Notes: generated from the sequence alone by a model not told the origin. 49,358 nt of DNA from Lentisphaeria bacterium (GCA_003526375.1 DPDG01000050.1:1-49358); one strand, 5' to 3'; shown: positions 18,063-27,872, counted from the stretch's first letter. A program made the numbers and translations.

Positions 18063-19253
18063 TTATGATTTCATATCTGCCGGGAAAGCGTCTCCGAAAT
18101 GCCTGACATTGACGAACTCTCCCGTTTCGGCAGACTCTTTTGCGGCAAGACAGGCATAGACACTGTTCAGTCCGTCCGCAATCCCAGCCAGGGGAGCCCG
18201 TCCCTTCAGGATCATGTCCCGGAAGTTGCGTCCGAGCTCGTAATCGCCGCCGAAATGGGAATTCTTCTTCGGCGCATTCATCACTGTGGCAAACGGCGCA
18301 AAATGTTCCGTCAGATGGATTTCCGCACTCGGCCAGTCAAAGGAGAGTGTTCCCCTGTATCCGCTGAAAGTCGCGCCTCGCCATGCGGCACGACGGGTGA
18401 AAAACACCTGAGAATACACTCCATGAATTCCGTTTTCAAGTTCAATCAATGCGCTTGAGGCGTCTTCATTCATCCCGCTTTCCGGCGTTCCGAGGCGCGA
18501 ACTGAACGGACAGAGATGACTTTTGAGGTCTCCGCCGGAATCCCCGCGCATACGGTTCAGAGGGCTTTCCATGCAGGTTTCCACTTCCCCGCATTCTCCG
18601 CACCGGAGACCTTCCGGCTTGTCGCCGCCGAAAATCTGCCCGCGCGACCACAATGCGGCAATCCTGCGGATCGGAGAATTCAGAATCCGGCACAGGTAGT
18701 CGAAGTCATGAGTCGCTTTTTGCAGGAAAAGCCCCTGCGTCACCTCAAAATTCCGGTAAGCGGTCTCGAAATAAACGCCTCCGTAAGAAACATAATTGAC
18801 AGCGTTGAAATGCACGACTTTCCCCAGACGGCCGCTGTCCAGAATTTCTTTGGCACGCTCATAAAGCGGAGTCGCCCGCAGGGGAAAACTGACAAGAATG
18901 CGATCCTGCTTTTCCCGGCACGCCTTCTCCAGCATAAGCGCCTGCTCCATGGAGATCGCAACCGGTTTCTCAAGCCATACCGGAATATCGTATTTCAACG
19001 CCTCCACAGCCAGCTCCGTATGCAGATTGCACCGGGTGCCGATCAGCAACGCATCCACTTTTCCCCGTCCGGCAAGTCCGGCGATATCGCTGTAAAAATC
19101 CACATTGCGTTCACTCTCCGGAAGTTCCTGCCGAACCCTTCTTTCATCCGGGTCGACAATTCCGCCGAGACAGAATTCAGGGTCCACTTCCTTCAATATC
19201 TTATAGATCCCGCCTGCTCTCAAGCCGAATCCGACGACACCGATCTTGATCAT
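18063..19253 (-). CDS. Gfo/Idh/MocA-family oxidoreductase
   Basis: 396 residues from ATG 19253 (GAGGTGAT upstream); a longer frame to 19310 adds a stretch without family similarity. The Rossmann motif GVVGFGLRAGGIY starts at residue 5, followed by the family's WLEKPVAIS lysine motif near residue 95. The C-terminal half carries the mixed-sheet substrate domain. An extra cysteine group near 220-235 (LRCGECGEVETC) could hold a metal. Members use NAD(P) to oxidise or isomerise sugars and inositols. It is the promoter-proximal gene of the unit leading to the GntR regulator, pseudopilin and secreted proteins, so it likely processes a released sugar. Confidence 0.9.
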   Translation of the reverse strand: MIKIGVVGFGLRAGGIYKILKEVDPEFCLGGIVDPDERRVRQELPESERNVDFYSDIAGLAGRGKVDALLIGTRCNLHTELAVEALKYDIPVWLEKPVAISMEQALMLEKACREKQDRILVSFPLRATPLYERAKEILDSGRLGKVVHFNAVNYVSYGGVYFETAYRNFEVTQGLFLQKATHDFDYLCRILNSPIRRIAALWSRGQIFGGDKPEGLRCGECGEVETCMESPLNRMRGDSGGDLKSHLCPFSSRLGTPESGMNEDASSALIELENGIHGVYSQVFFTRRAAWRGATFSGYRGTLSFDWPSAEIHLTEHFAPFATVMNAPKKNSHFGGDYELGRNFRDMILKGRAPLAGIADGLNSVYACLAAKESAETGEFVNVRHFGDAFPADMKS

Positions 19254-19280
19254 CGCAATCACCTCATCTACTGGTTGCAG

Positions 19281-19304
19281 GAACAAAGTTGTCCCATATT
19301 GTTC
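19281..19304. promoter_or_regulatory. Inverted repeat, candidate GntR operator
   Basis: GAACAA (19281-19286) and TTGTTC (19299-19304) form a perfect inverted repeat with a 12-bp spacer, about 10-30 bases downstream of the -10 box of the leftward promoter. Its position suits repression by the GntR/LacI-type regulator encoded in the same unit; binding is inferred only. Confidence 0.4.
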
Positions 19305-19312
19305 TATCATTA

Positions 19313-19340
19313 ATTATAATCAGAATCGTTTTTTTGTCAA
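19313..19340 (-). promoter_or_regulatory. Consensus promoter for the Gfo/Idh-GntR-pseudopilin unit
   Basis: On the minus strand TTGACA (19340-19335) and TATAAT (19318-19313) with a 16-bp spacer: both hexamers are perfect. The transcript would start near 19305 and read all genes down to 12552. Confidence 0.85.
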
Positions 19341-19551
19341 TAGGCAAAAGAAAGAAATATTCAATTTTTCCATGCAGCGCCAATACCCAATGGCAATTTC
19401 AGGGACGGCGTCATGGCACAGGTGAGTCGGTAACGCCCTGCATATTTCGCCGGCTCAAAACAGATGCAAAACACCTGCACAAACTTTTCAGGAAAGGAAA
19501 ACGGCAAACCGGCTTATCTCAAAAAACGATACATTACAGTTTATGATCATG
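19341..19551. other. Gap with a degenerate copy of the dispersed repeat
   Basis: No gene. Between about 19461 and 19514 the sequence follows the left part of the window-end repeat: CAGATGCA, CACCTGCAC, a T-rich link and ACGGCAAAC occur in the same order and spacing. The second half of the unit does not follow, so this is a truncated, mutated copy. Farther left (about 19415-19430) a fragment like GGCACAGGTGAG may be another piece. Confidence 0.45.
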
Positions 19552-19588
19552 ATAAAAAAAAACCGGAACAGCTATGCTTTCCGGTTTT
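19552..19588 (-). terminator. Rho-independent terminator of the zinc-ribbon gene
   Basis: On the minus strand a 10-bp stem AAAACCGGAA/TTCCGGTTTT (19588-19579 with 19568-19559) with a 10-base loop is followed by a run of T (19560-19554). It ends the leftward transcript of the 82-residue protein. Confidence 0.88.
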
Positions 19589-19613
19589 CAAAAATTCACA
19601 ATCCGCAAGACGG

Positions 19614-19862
19614 TCATTTGTATTTTTTGTCGTTCTCATCAAATTCTTCATCATCAAAGTCGAGATCGTCAAACTCGTCATCGCCGAACTCATCCCCCAG
19701 ATCATCATCACCGAATTCATCATCATAAATATCGTCCGAGTCTTCATCATCGACAACGGAACCGGCAGTGATCAGGGTTCCACACTCCGGACAGCATCCA
19801 TCCTCGGCTTCCACGAGCTTTTCATTGATCTCAATGTCGCAGTAAGGGCAAATTATTACCAT
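19614..19862 (-). CDS. Small zinc-ribbon protein with extreme acidic tail
   Basis: 82 residues. The first ~30 residues carry two CPxC pairs (CPYC near 5-8 and CPEC near 24-27), the signature of a zinc ribbon. Residues ~38-78 are almost wholly Asp and Glu with interspersed Phe, Leu and Gly in a loose repeat of the type D-D-E-F-G-D. A strong AAGGAG site precedes the ATG, and the gene has its own consensus promoter and terminator, so it is a stand-alone transcript. It is too unlike LysW (no C-terminal EDWGE) to be called an amino-group carrier. It could be a DNA-mimic or a partner of RNA polymerase or a chaperone; none of these is shown. I do not recognise a named family. Confidence 0.82.
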   Translation of the reverse strand: MVIICPYCDIEINEKLVEAEDGCCPECGTLITAGSVVDDEDSDDIYDDEFGDDDLGDEFGDDEFDDLDFDDEEFDENDKKYK

Positions 19863-19910
19863 GGTTCACATTCTCCTTCATTTTGTCGTGTGAGTCCCGT
19901 TATAGAGCGA

Positions 19911-19938
19911 ATTATATGAAATTTTTGCAAAATGTCAA
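19911..19938 (-). promoter_or_regulatory. Consensus promoter of the zinc-ribbon gene
   Basis: On the minus strand TTGACA (19938-19933) and TATAAT (19916-19911) with a 16-bp spacer, about 50 bases before the ATG at 19862. Both hexamers are perfect, suggesting strong, largely unregulated expression. Confidence 0.85.
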
Positions 19939-20051
19939 GTAAAAATTCAAAAAAAAAGCATTTTTTTTTATTTTACCGGATTCCGAAAGGCAATCCGGCA
20001 GGAAATCCCGCAGAATCAATGCTATATTACATATCAAGCAGGAGAAAACAC

Positions 20052-21068
20052 ATGCAGGGAAAAGTCGAAGCGCTGCGCTGTAAAATCATGGCGGAAATCA
20101 AAAACGGGACTCTGCCCGTAAATGCAAAAATTCCTTCCAGAAACCAGCTTGTACGCAAATACGGCTTCTCGCGCAGTACCGTTGACCGCACGATTTCCAT
20201 GCTGACCGCCGAAGGGAGGCTCGGAGGAAAACGCGGAAGCGGGACTTTTGTCATGCCACCCTCCGACAGCGGAATCCGCAAACTCTTCATCTCCGGCTAT
20301 GATGAACACAACATCGGCTATTGCATGAAAGAGCGTTTCTTCCGCACGGCAGAGTGTCCGGTGCCGATGGAAAGCATTTATGAGGAAGACATCCCGCTGC
20401 ATTTCTCCGAATTGACCGCCCCCGGTTCCGCCGTGATCTGGTATTGTCCCTCCATGTATTCCCTGCATGGAATGCGGGTTCTTGAGCAGGCGGGCATCCC
20501 CCAGCTTCTGATCAACCGGAATTATTTGAATTACGACTCGATTTCCACCGACCAGACGGCGACAATGCATGATGCGCTGACATGGCTTCTGATCGAAGGC
20601 GGGCGCGATCTTGCCATGATCAGCTATCAGCCGACTCCGGACCGCCCTTATCTTTATGACCGGACCATCGCATTTTTTGAATGTGCGGCGCAACTCGGCG
20701 GCAGATTCGGAACCAATGCGATTCACTGCCGCGAATTTCTGGACCCTGCGCGCGAAATCGCAGAGACGGGGCGCATCCTCTTTGCCGGCAGTATCAATGC
20801 CAGGGCAATCGCAGTCCTGCACTTCGATCTTGCGCTGCCGCTTGTCACCTGCGGATTGACTTACGGAAAAATGCCCGGCAGGGATTATCTCCTGATGTGC
20901 TTCGATTATGTCCCGTCGCTCCTGAATTATCCCGGCGTCTGCCTCGTCCGCCAGCAGCTCGACTTCATGTCGCACGAAGCCGTGCGCTGGCTGGCGGAAC
21001 GCAGACGGAACAACACGGAACCGTTCAGGGAACAGATCAAGGGCGAGCTGATCATCCATCCCCGCTGA
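20052..21068 (+). CDS. GntR-family regulator with LacI-like effector domain
   Basis: 338 residues from ATG 20052, chosen because AGGAG stands seven bases upstream and the GntR domain begins at once; a longer frame from 19932 adds low-complexity sequence. The winged helix covers residues ~3-70 (ALRCKIMAEIKNGTL, RNQLVRKYGFSRSTVDRTISML, and the wing GKRGSGTFV). The remainder is a divergent LacI-type ligand domain. An inverted repeat CCGGATT/AATCCGG lies at 19976-19998, in the likely promoter region, and could be an operator. The gene converges on the Gfo/Idh gene with only 8 bases between the stops, and it is the natural candidate to control the leftward unit 27872-21077. Confidence 0.88.
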   Translation: MQGKVEALRCKIMAEIKNGTLPVNAKIPSRNQLVRKYGFSRSTVDRTISMLTAEGRLGGKRGSGTFVMPPSDSGIRKLFISGYDEHNIGYCMKERFFRTAECPVPMESIYEEDIPLHFSELTAPGSAVIWYCPSMYSLHGMRVLEQAGIPQLLINRNYLNYDSISTDQTATMHDALTWLLIEGGRDLAMISYQPTPDRPYLYDRTIAFFECAAQLGGRFGTNAIHCREFLDPAREIAETGRILFAGSINARAIAVLHFDLALPLVTCGLTYGKMPGRDYLLMCFDYVPSLLNYPGVCLVRQQLDFMSHEAVRWLAERRRNNTEPFREQIKGELIIHPR

Positions 21069-21076
21069 ACCGGTCC

Positions 21077-22231
21077 TTATTTACTGAACGAACGTACAAA
21101 ATCATTGTCTGAAGGCAGGATTACCTGCTTCCTGTAACGGGAATTGGCAGTCAGACGGTCGAAATGTCCCGCAAGGCACTCCTCATCCAGCGGCAGTGAC
21201 ACCCCTCTTTTTTCAAGAGCGGAAAGCAGCATCGCATTGCCGAGAGCCAAGCCGCGGATTCCTTCCGAAGCACATGCGGTCAGCGGCTCCCCATACAGAA
21301 TTGCCTTTCCGAAATTCTCGATGATATCCCGGTGCATATGCGGGTTCGAGCTGTCACCGGGAATCATGCAGTTCCAGCGCGGCGGCATGGCAAAACGTTC
21401 CGTTGAGTTTCTGCAGAACTCGGAAACAGGAACCTCGTTCCGCAGAAACTCAAGACGCCCGTTTTCCAGAATGACGCGCCCGCGTTCCGCCGCAATCTCC
21501 AGACGGTTCGTTCCCGGAGCCTCGCCGGTCGAAGTGACGAACACGCCGGTCGCCCCGTCCGGATATTCCAGATATGCCGTAACCTCATCCTCCACTTCGA
21601 TCCGGTGATATTTGCCGAAACTCATGAATGCAGTGACCCGCTCCGGCATGCCGAAGAACCATTGCATCAGGTCGAGCTGGTGCGGGCACTGGTTGATCAG
21701 TACGCCGCCCCCCTCCCCGCGCCAGCTTGCGCGCCAGTCGCCGGAGTCGTAATAACGCTGTGTGCGGAACCAGTCGGTGATGATCCAGTTGATGCGCAGA
21801 ATCTTTCCAAGTTCCCCGCCGTCGATCAGCGATTTGAGGCGGCGATGCGCTTCGATTCTGCGCTGGTTGAACATTGCGGCGGCTTTCAGTTCCGGATGGC
21901 GCGCAATCGCATCCAGCAGTTTCCGCGCATGGCTCACATGAACCCCAATCGGTTTTTCGATCAGGACATGTTTCCCCGCATCCAGCGCCGCCGCACCGAT
22001 TTCGGGGTGAAACCAATGCGGCGTCGCAACCGTTACCGCATCCAGCGCCGCTTCCGCAAGCATGGCCGGATAATCCGTGAAGCATGGGATTCTGTCCTTG
22101 AAATCCTTCCACTTCGATTCCTCAATGTCACATATCGCGGCGAGCTCGAAATCATCGAGAGCCTCAATTGCCAGACGGTGCGCAGTTCCCATGGACCCCA
22201 GTCCGACGATTCCGATCTTTATCTTTTTCAT
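21077..22231 (-). CDS. Gfo/Idh/MocA-family oxidoreductase
   Basis: 384 residues from ATG 22231 (AAGGACAGGA upstream; six extra codons are possible to 22249 but would overlap the preceding gene). The N-terminus has the Rossmann pattern KIGIVGLGSMGTAHRLA, then DAVTVATPHWFHPEI and the catalytic-site motif LIEKPIGVHVSHARKLL near residue 90. The C-terminal domain has the GEGGGVLINQCPHQLDLMQW signature in which the histidine near 183 normally contacts substrate. It is an NAD(P)-dependent sugar or inositol dehydrogenase by family. It is the last gene of the five-gene unit; 14 bases separate it from the glycosidase-like gene upstream. Confidence 0.92.
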   Translation of the reverse strand: MKKIKIGIVGLGSMGTAHRLAIEALDDFELAAICDIEESKWKDFKDRIPCFTDYPAMLAEAALDAVTVATPHWFHPEIGAAALDAGKHVLIEKPIGVHVSHARKLLDAIARHPELKAAAMFNQRRIEAHRRLKSLIDGGELGKILRINWIITDWFRTQRYYDSGDWRASWRGEGGGVLINQCPHQLDLMQWFFGMPERVTAFMSFGKYHRIEVEDEVTAYLEYPDGATGVFVTSTGEAPGTNRLEIAAERGRVILENGRLEFLRNEVPVSEFCRNSTERFAMPPRWNCMIPGDSSNPHMHRDIIENFGKAILYGEPLTACASEGIRGLALGNAMLLSALEKRGVSLPLDEECLAGHFDRLTANSRYRKQVILPSDNDFVRSFSK

Positions 22232-22245
22232 GTTCCTGTCCTTCC

Positions 22246-24207
22246 TCATTCTTTTTCAAACAAAACCACGGCGTCAATCGCCCCCGGCGCAAAACGGAAT
22301 GTCCTGGAACCGGATATACCGTCCGGAAGCCCGACCTTCCCGGAAGCATTCTCATCGGCGGCTATCACAATGACCGCACGCCTGCCGTCATCAGCCGTCA
22401 GAACTGCCGCCTTGACCACGCCTTTTCCCGTCTGTTCCACCGGCAGGAACTCAATCTTCCGACGGCTCATGATGTAAGGCTCCAACTGTTTCAGAAGCGC
22501 CACGGTCCTCACAACCTTGGGCCACTCGCGTGCAAAGGCGCCGGGCATCAGTTTTTCAGCACGGTTCTTCATATCGAAGTAACTGTAAAATACAAACCCT
22601 TTGGCTCCGTAGACGGCGCCGATCAAAGTATTGGCACGAATCTCCCCGGCTGTCGGAAAGCGGCTCTGCGCAAAAACAGCAGGATCTTTTGTCTGATAGA
22701 CACCCCAGCAGAATGACTGCGGCACAATCCAGACGGGCTGGCGGGTAGTGTTGGCACACTCCATACCGTCAATGACCGCGCCAAGAGACTGTTCCTTTTT
22801 CCTGTCTATCATATACTGATCCACCCCCATGATGTCACCGGAAATGCCATAATAAGGAAAGTCGCCGTTGCGATAGGTCAGCGACCATGTCGGATGCCAG
22901 GGATCGGCGGCATTGACAGCCTCGCGCAAGTGTTTGACAACCGGCACTTTCGCACGCTGCTCCTCATCATTGACATACCAGCACAGCAGAGCAGGATGAT
23001 CCTTGATCCCTTTAACGATTTCGACAGCAACAGCCGTCGGATCGTTGAGAGAACCGAAATGCTTCAATGCCGCTTTTTTATGGGAATACTGGTCTTTGAG
23101 TAAAAAGATACATTTCAGTCCGTGTGCAGTAAAACGATCCAGGCCGGCGCGGATATCGGCAATGCGGTCCCCTGTCTTCTCCGCTCCTGCAAGCCCGATG
23201 GAGTTGTAAACAATCAGGGTGTTGAAACCGGCCTCTGAGATCGTCTTGAGATCCTCCTCCCCGGCAAAGCCGTAAATGCCTACCGGCATGAACAATCTGC
23301 CGCCGGAAACCGTACGGTGATGCCTGTCAATGATGCAGGCATTGTCCGGAGCCCTGCCGTCGGCGAGCTTGTTCATCCGGAAACTCTCTTTCCACAGAAT
23401 CTTCCTTTTCCCGGTATCGGCGGCAATCGCCGTCACGTTGACGGGTCCGGGCTCCAGCTTCCCGACACTGCCACGGTAAACACGATTCTTTCCCGTCAGC
23501 AGGAAATCACGTTTCTTTCCGGCATTTTCAACGGTCACGAGCAGTTTCGCAGTTTCCGCCATAGAGGGAGCCGTACTCAATTCAATATCCGCCGTGTCTC
23601 CGGTAAATGCAGACATGCGGGGCTCATTCAGAACAATGGAATTGGCGGAGCCGGCAGTCTGGAAAACCAGATCGTCAAACCAGATTTTTCCGGTAAACGT
23701 CCTGCGCAGATAAAGCTTCACGACAATATTCCGTCCCGGTTTTACCGTAACGGGAAGGACCAGTTTCCGCCATGAAGAATCAATCTGCTGCATCTTGTGA
23801 TAATATCCGGAATCCCATTTCCCGTCTCTGAAATACTCGGCGCAGATCCCGCCGATCAGTTTCTGCCCGGCATTGCTCTGAACCTTTTCTCCTCGGACAT
23901 ATACCACTGCTTCATAAGTTTGACCGGCAGAAAGCTCCGGAATTTTAAATTCCAAAGCAGTATATTGCTTCGGATCAGTCCGTTCATAAAGCAAGGCTCC
24001 CGTTCCGTTGCGTCCGGCTCCCGGAACAAACGAGTATCCCGGAGGCATTGCAAGGGGAAGTTCACTGCGGGATTCAAAAGCACGGGACAGGATCAGCTTT
24101 CCGGCTCCCGGGTCAAACGGGTAATTCTTGATCTCCTCGATCTCTCCGCCGGCGGAAACAAGGCTGAAAGACAGAAAAAAAACACTATAAAAGAACTTCA
24201 ACGACAT
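22246..24207 (-). CDS. Secreted glycosidase-like protein (N-terminal jelly-roll, TIM-barrel), paralogue 1
   Basis: 653 residues. The signal peptide covers ~1-19. Residues ~40-185 are a carbohydrate-binding-type jelly-roll (PELSAGQTYEAVVYVRGEK, then KIWFDDLVFQ). From ~275 to 540 the chain reads like a clan-A TIM barrel: FMPVGIYGFAGEEDLKTI, HPALLCWYVNDEEQR near 405-418 with the probable acid/base acidic pair, GDIMGVDQYM, QPVWIVPQSFCWG and GAKGFVFYSYFDM. The last ~95 residues are a beta domain. This is the common architecture of bacterial beta-glycosidases related to GH2/GH42, but I cannot assign a family. The last 93 codons are nearly identical in DNA to the paralogue ending at 25069. AGAAGG precedes the ATG. 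Confidence 0.85.
   Translation of the reverse strand: MSLKFFYSVFFLSFSLVSAGGEIEEIKNYPFDPGAGKLILSRAFESRSELPLAMPPGYSFVPGAGRNGTGALLYERTDPKQYTALEFKIPELSAGQTYEAVVYVRGEKVQSNAGQKLIGGICAEYFRDGKWDSGYYHKMQQIDSSWRKLVLPVTVKPGRNIVVKLYLRRTFTGKIWFDDLVFQTAGSANSIVLNEPRMSAFTGDTADIELSTAPSMAETAKLLVTVENAGKKRDFLLTGKNRVYRGSVGKLEPGPVNVTAIAADTGKRKILWKESFRMNKLADGRAPDNACIIDRHHRTVSGGRLFMPVGIYGFAGEEDLKTISEAGFNTLIVYNSIGLAGAEKTGDRIADIRAGLDRFTAHGLKCIFLLKDQYSHKKAALKHFGSLNDPTAVAVEIVKGIKDHPALLCWYVNDEEQRAKVPVVKHLREAVNAADPWHPTWSLTYRNGDFPYYGISGDIMGVDQYMIDRKKEQSLGAVIDGMECANTTRQPVWIVPQSFCWGVYQTKDPAVFAQSRFPTAGEIRANTLIGAVYGAKGFVFYSYFDMKNRAEKLMPGAFAREWPKVVRTVALLKQLEPYIMSRRKIEFLPVEQTGKGVVKAAVLTADDGRRAVIVIAADENASGKVGLPDGISGSRTFRFAPGAIDAVVLFEKE
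22248..22527. repeat. 280-bp near-identical segment, copy 1
   Basis: Matches 25071-25350 in direct orientation with a single difference (22435 versus 25258), which is a silent GAA/GAG change. It spans the first base of the stop codon and the 93 codons before it; similarity drops sharply at both edges. This points to recent gene conversion or partial duplication. Confidence 0.95.
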
Positions 24208-24250
24208 AAAAAACCTTCTTTCATTCAGTATTATCTCATACGGCGGTCAT

Positions 24251-25009
<759 letters not shown>

Positions 25010-25068
25010 CCTGTCCTTTCTGTATTTTTATCCTGGCATTTGAATAATTCATTGAAACCGTTTCCTCC

Positions 25069-26997
25069 TTATTCTTTTTCAAACAAAACCACGGCGTCAA
25101 TCGCCCCCGGCGCAAAACGGAATGTCCTGGAACCGGATATACCGTCCGGAAGCCCGACCTTCCCGGAAGCATTCTCATCGGCGGCTATCACAATGACCGC
25201 ACGCCTGCCGTCATCAGCCGTCAGAACTGCCGCCTTGACCACGCCTTTTCCCGTCTGCTCCACCGGCAGGAACTCAATCTTCCGACGGCTCATGATGTAA
25301 GGCTCCAACTGTTTCAGAAGCGCCACGGTCCTCACAACCTTGGGCCACTCCGCCTTTTCACTGCCCGGAGCATATTTCTGAATCCGGCGGAATACATCCA
25401 TATAGCTGTAGAAAATGAATCCTTTGGCTCCATAGACAACACCGGCAAGCACCATCGCGCGCATTTCCGCCTCGCTTGGAAATGTAAAACTCTGCTGAAA
25501 ATCCTCACGGTCTTTCGCCTTATATATCCCCCAGTTGAATACCTGCGGAACAATCCAGACCGGCTGCCCGCCCAGAGCCGCGGCTTCAGCCAGACGGAAC
25601 AGCGAAGACAGATCGTTGCCCTTGCGACGGCGAATCGGATAGTCGTCTATCGCCAGCACATCGCCGCTGCGTCCGTACACCGGCAAATCCTCATGGCGGA
25701 AAGTCAACGTCACCGTGGGATGCGCAGGATCGATCTCCGACACACATTCCCGCAACCGTATCAACTGCCGCAACTCCGCTCTGGAATCTTCATCGCTGAG
25801 ATACCACGCCAGCAAAGCAGGATGATCCCGCAGGGACTCCACTGCAAGGCGGACCACTTTTTCCGGACTGTCCGCCTCGTCCAGCCGCCTGCACACCGCC
25901 CTCTTACCCGGCAACTGATCTTTCAGGGAAAAAATCAGTTTCAGCCCGGATCTTTCGATTGCATCCAGAGATTTCCGAATCGTATCCATGGAACTTTTTC
26001 CGTTTCCACCGAACTTCATATTGAAACAGTCGTATTGAAGAATCGTGTTGAAACCTGCCCGCCTGACAGTCCGCAGGTCCTCCACAGACTGAAAACCGCC
26101 GAAGATCCCGACCGGCATGAAAGGAATTCCTCTCACAAGCATTCTGTTCGCTTCATCGAATCCGGTCCCGGACTCCTTTCCCTGCCTGACAAACAAAGTC
26201 TGTTCCGCAGATGCATGGCTCCGGTTCCCCGCGGCATCGGAAAGCCTCATTTTCAAGTTCAATCTGCCAGGCAGCAGATTTTTCAGCACAAAGCGGAAAC
26301 GACGCGGTTCAGACTCCCCGCATGACAATTCACGGGAATGCCCGCCCTGTTCCACTTGCAGCAACATCTTCAACGCCCCCTTTGCGGACGCCGTTCCCGT
26401 CAGTTCAAGAACTCCGCCGTCACCGTAAAAAGTCAGTTGAGAAGGCGATGTGACCAGAATTGCCGCCCGCGGATCGCCGGCTTCCTCCAGCAGCAAGTCA
26501 TCAAAAAAGACACGTCCCCTGAATCCCCTGCGGAGATACAGCACAAGATTGGCACGGTCCGCGCCAGCTTTCAATACAAAGTCCAGCGAGCACTTCTTCC
26601 AGCCGTTTTCACGATGGCTGACCAGCGGATAGTTTCCCGAAAACCATTTGCCGCCTCTCTCGTATTCGACACAAAATGCACCGTAATTCTGATTATGGTC
26701 CTGCGACTCAAGGAGTTCAGGGCGGACCCATACCGTCAGACGGTATAAAACTCCGGGGCGCAGATTGTCAACGGGCATTTTGACATTAGGACCGGAAAAG
26801 GCATTGCGGGACAACACAGCCGCACCGGTGCCGTTGCGCCCGCCTCCTGCCGCGAATTTCCATCCGGGCGTCCGCCCCCACACAGCCAAAGCCTCCTCCG
26901 AATCGAATCCGGTATGGTACAAGATTTCCCCGTCCGCCGCCACGGAGCCGATCCGGACAGCCAGGAACATGCAGAAAACAAGAATCGACTTATTCAC
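25069..26997 (-). CDS. Secreted glycosidase-like protein, paralogue 2 (GTG start)
   Basis: 642 residues from a GTG at 26997, supported by GGAGGG seven bases upstream; the nearby ATG is in another frame and meets a stop at once. The layout equals that of the gene ending at 22246: signal peptide ~1-21, jelly-roll (VDNLRPGVLYRLTVWVR to RVFFDDLLLEE), TIM-barrel with FMPVGIFGGFQSVEDLRTV, HPALLAWYLSDEDSR near 395-408, GDVLAIDDYPI, QPVWIVPQVFNWG, GAKGFIFYSYMDV, and a beta domain. Apart from the shared C-terminal 93 codons the two differ substantially, so they probably act on related but distinct glycans or linkages. Confidence 0.85.
   Translation of the reverse strand: MNKSILVFCMFLAVRIGSVAADGEILYHTGFDSEEALAVWGRTPGWKFAAGGGRNGTGAAVLSRNAFSGPNVKMPVDNLRPGVLYRLTVWVRPELLESQDHNQNYGAFCVEYERGGKWFSGNYPLVSHRENGWKKCSLDFVLKAGADRANLVLYLRRGFRGRVFFDDLLLEEAGDPRAAILVTSPSQLTFYGDGGVLELTGTASAKGALKMLLQVEQGGHSRELSCGESEPRRFRFVLKNLLPGRLNLKMRLSDAAGNRSHASAEQTLFVRQGKESGTGFDEANRMLVRGIPFMPVGIFGGFQSVEDLRTVRRAGFNTILQYDCFNMKFGGNGKSSMDTIRKSLDAIERSGLKLIFSLKDQLPGKRAVCRRLDEADSPEKVVRLAVESLRDHPALLAWYLSDEDSRAELRQLIRLRECVSEIDPAHPTVTLTFRHEDLPVYGRSGDVLAIDDYPIRRRKGNDLSSLFRLAEAAALGGQPVWIVPQVFNWGIYKAKDREDFQQSFTFPSEAEMRAMVLAGVVYGAKGFIFYSYMDVFRRIQKYAPGSEKAEWPKVVRTVALLKQLEPYIMSRRKIEFLPVEQTGKGVVKAAVLTADDGRRAVIVIAADENASGKVGLPDGISGSRTFRFAPGAIDAVVLFEKE
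25071..25350. repeat. 280-bp near-identical segment, copy 2
   Basis: Partner of 22248-22527, in the same orientation and 2823 bases away. Stop codons differ (TGA in copy 1, TAA here), and identity begins at their shared first base. Confidence 0.95.
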
Positions 26998-27013
26998 AGT
27001 TCATCCCTCCATG

Positions 27014-27799
27014 TCACGGCAGGTCTACCGGCTGGTAATTCGCTTTACGGTAGCCTTTGATCAGCTCCACCTCGGCACGGCTGGTATTATAATACGCGCC
27101 GTTGATGCTGAAAACCTTCTTGCTGCCGCCGATATCCCCCGGTCCCACACTTGCGACATGGCCATCCAGAAACATCATATTTCCCCGTCCGCCATGCCGC
27201 ATGTGAAGCGCCGCGTAAGCATCATTGGACGCGGCTGTAATCCGCAGGGAATTGCCGGTAGACGCCATATTGGTCGGTCCCGGCGCGGAATCGCCGCCGA
27301 ACGCGACGATGGACAAAGAACGTGTCGGATAGTTGTTTGCGGAACGCGACTCCAGTCTTTTGAAAACAGGCATTGCCGGAGTATTGCCGTTGTTGGCATG
27401 CGGCGTCTTGTAGACAACCCCGTAGGTATAATTCACTTTCGTTCCGTGGCGTCCGAGCAGTGAGCGGACGGATGGACAGTAAAATATGGAAGAATCGGTT
27501 CCTTTATTCTGCAAATAGGGTGCAATCAAAGGAAGGTAAGAGTTTTTCCCCTCCCCGCAGTAATGATAAATCCAGCCGTCATAATCCTGTGAATACATCA
27601 TGAAACCGGTATTCAGCTGTTTCAACTGGCTGATACACGAAATTCCCCGCGCACGTTCCCGCGCCTGATTCAATGCAGGCAGAAGCATTGCAGCTAAAAT
27701 GGCGATGATGGCAATCACGATCAGCAATTCCACCAAGGTGAAATCCCGTCCAGTTCCGCTTTTATCTCCGCATTCCGCTGTTGCAAAACGATTTTTCAT
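27014..27799 (-). CDS. Pseudopilin-like protein, H-x9-DG type
   Basis: 261 residues from ATG 27799 (AGGAG seven bases upstream; an in-frame GTG just before is less likely). The leader of ~20 residues ends in GRD, then FTLVELLIVIAIIAILAAM and LLPALNQARERARGISC. Asp again precedes the Phe. HGGRGNMMFLDGH supplies the H-x9-DG motif near residue 218. It is the promoter-proximal gene of the five-gene unit and lies 16 bases before the GTG-started glycosidase-like gene. Confidence 0.9.
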   Translation of the reverse strand: MKNRFATAECGDKSGTGRDFTLVELLIVIAIIAILAAMLLPALNQARERARGISCISQLKQLNTGFMMYSQDYDGWIYHYCGEGKNSYLPLIAPYLQNKGTDSSIFYCPSVRSLLGRHGTKVNYTYGVVYKTPHANNGNTPAMPVFKRLESRSANNYPTRSLSIVAFGGDSAPGPTNMASTGNSLRITAASNDAYAALHMRHGGRGNMMFLDGHVASVGPGDIGGSKKVFSINGAYYNTSRAEVELIKGYRKANYQPVDLP

Positions 27800-27844
27800 C
27801 ACTCCACTCCTACTTTATGATTCTGTTGGCTCTTTGCATTCTCT

Positions 27845-27872
27845 ATTATAATTGAAAAAGTGAAAACACCAA
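27845..27872 (-). promoter_or_regulatory. Promoter of the five-gene pseudopilin/glycosidase unit
   Basis: Minus-strand TATAAT (27850-27845) with TTGGTG (27872-27867) 16 bp upstream. The -35 keeps only its first three bases, suggesting need of an activator or weak basal activity. The + strand shows a direct repeat AGTGAAAA-C-ACCA-AGTGAAAA across the -35 box, a possible regulator site. Confidence 0.6.
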
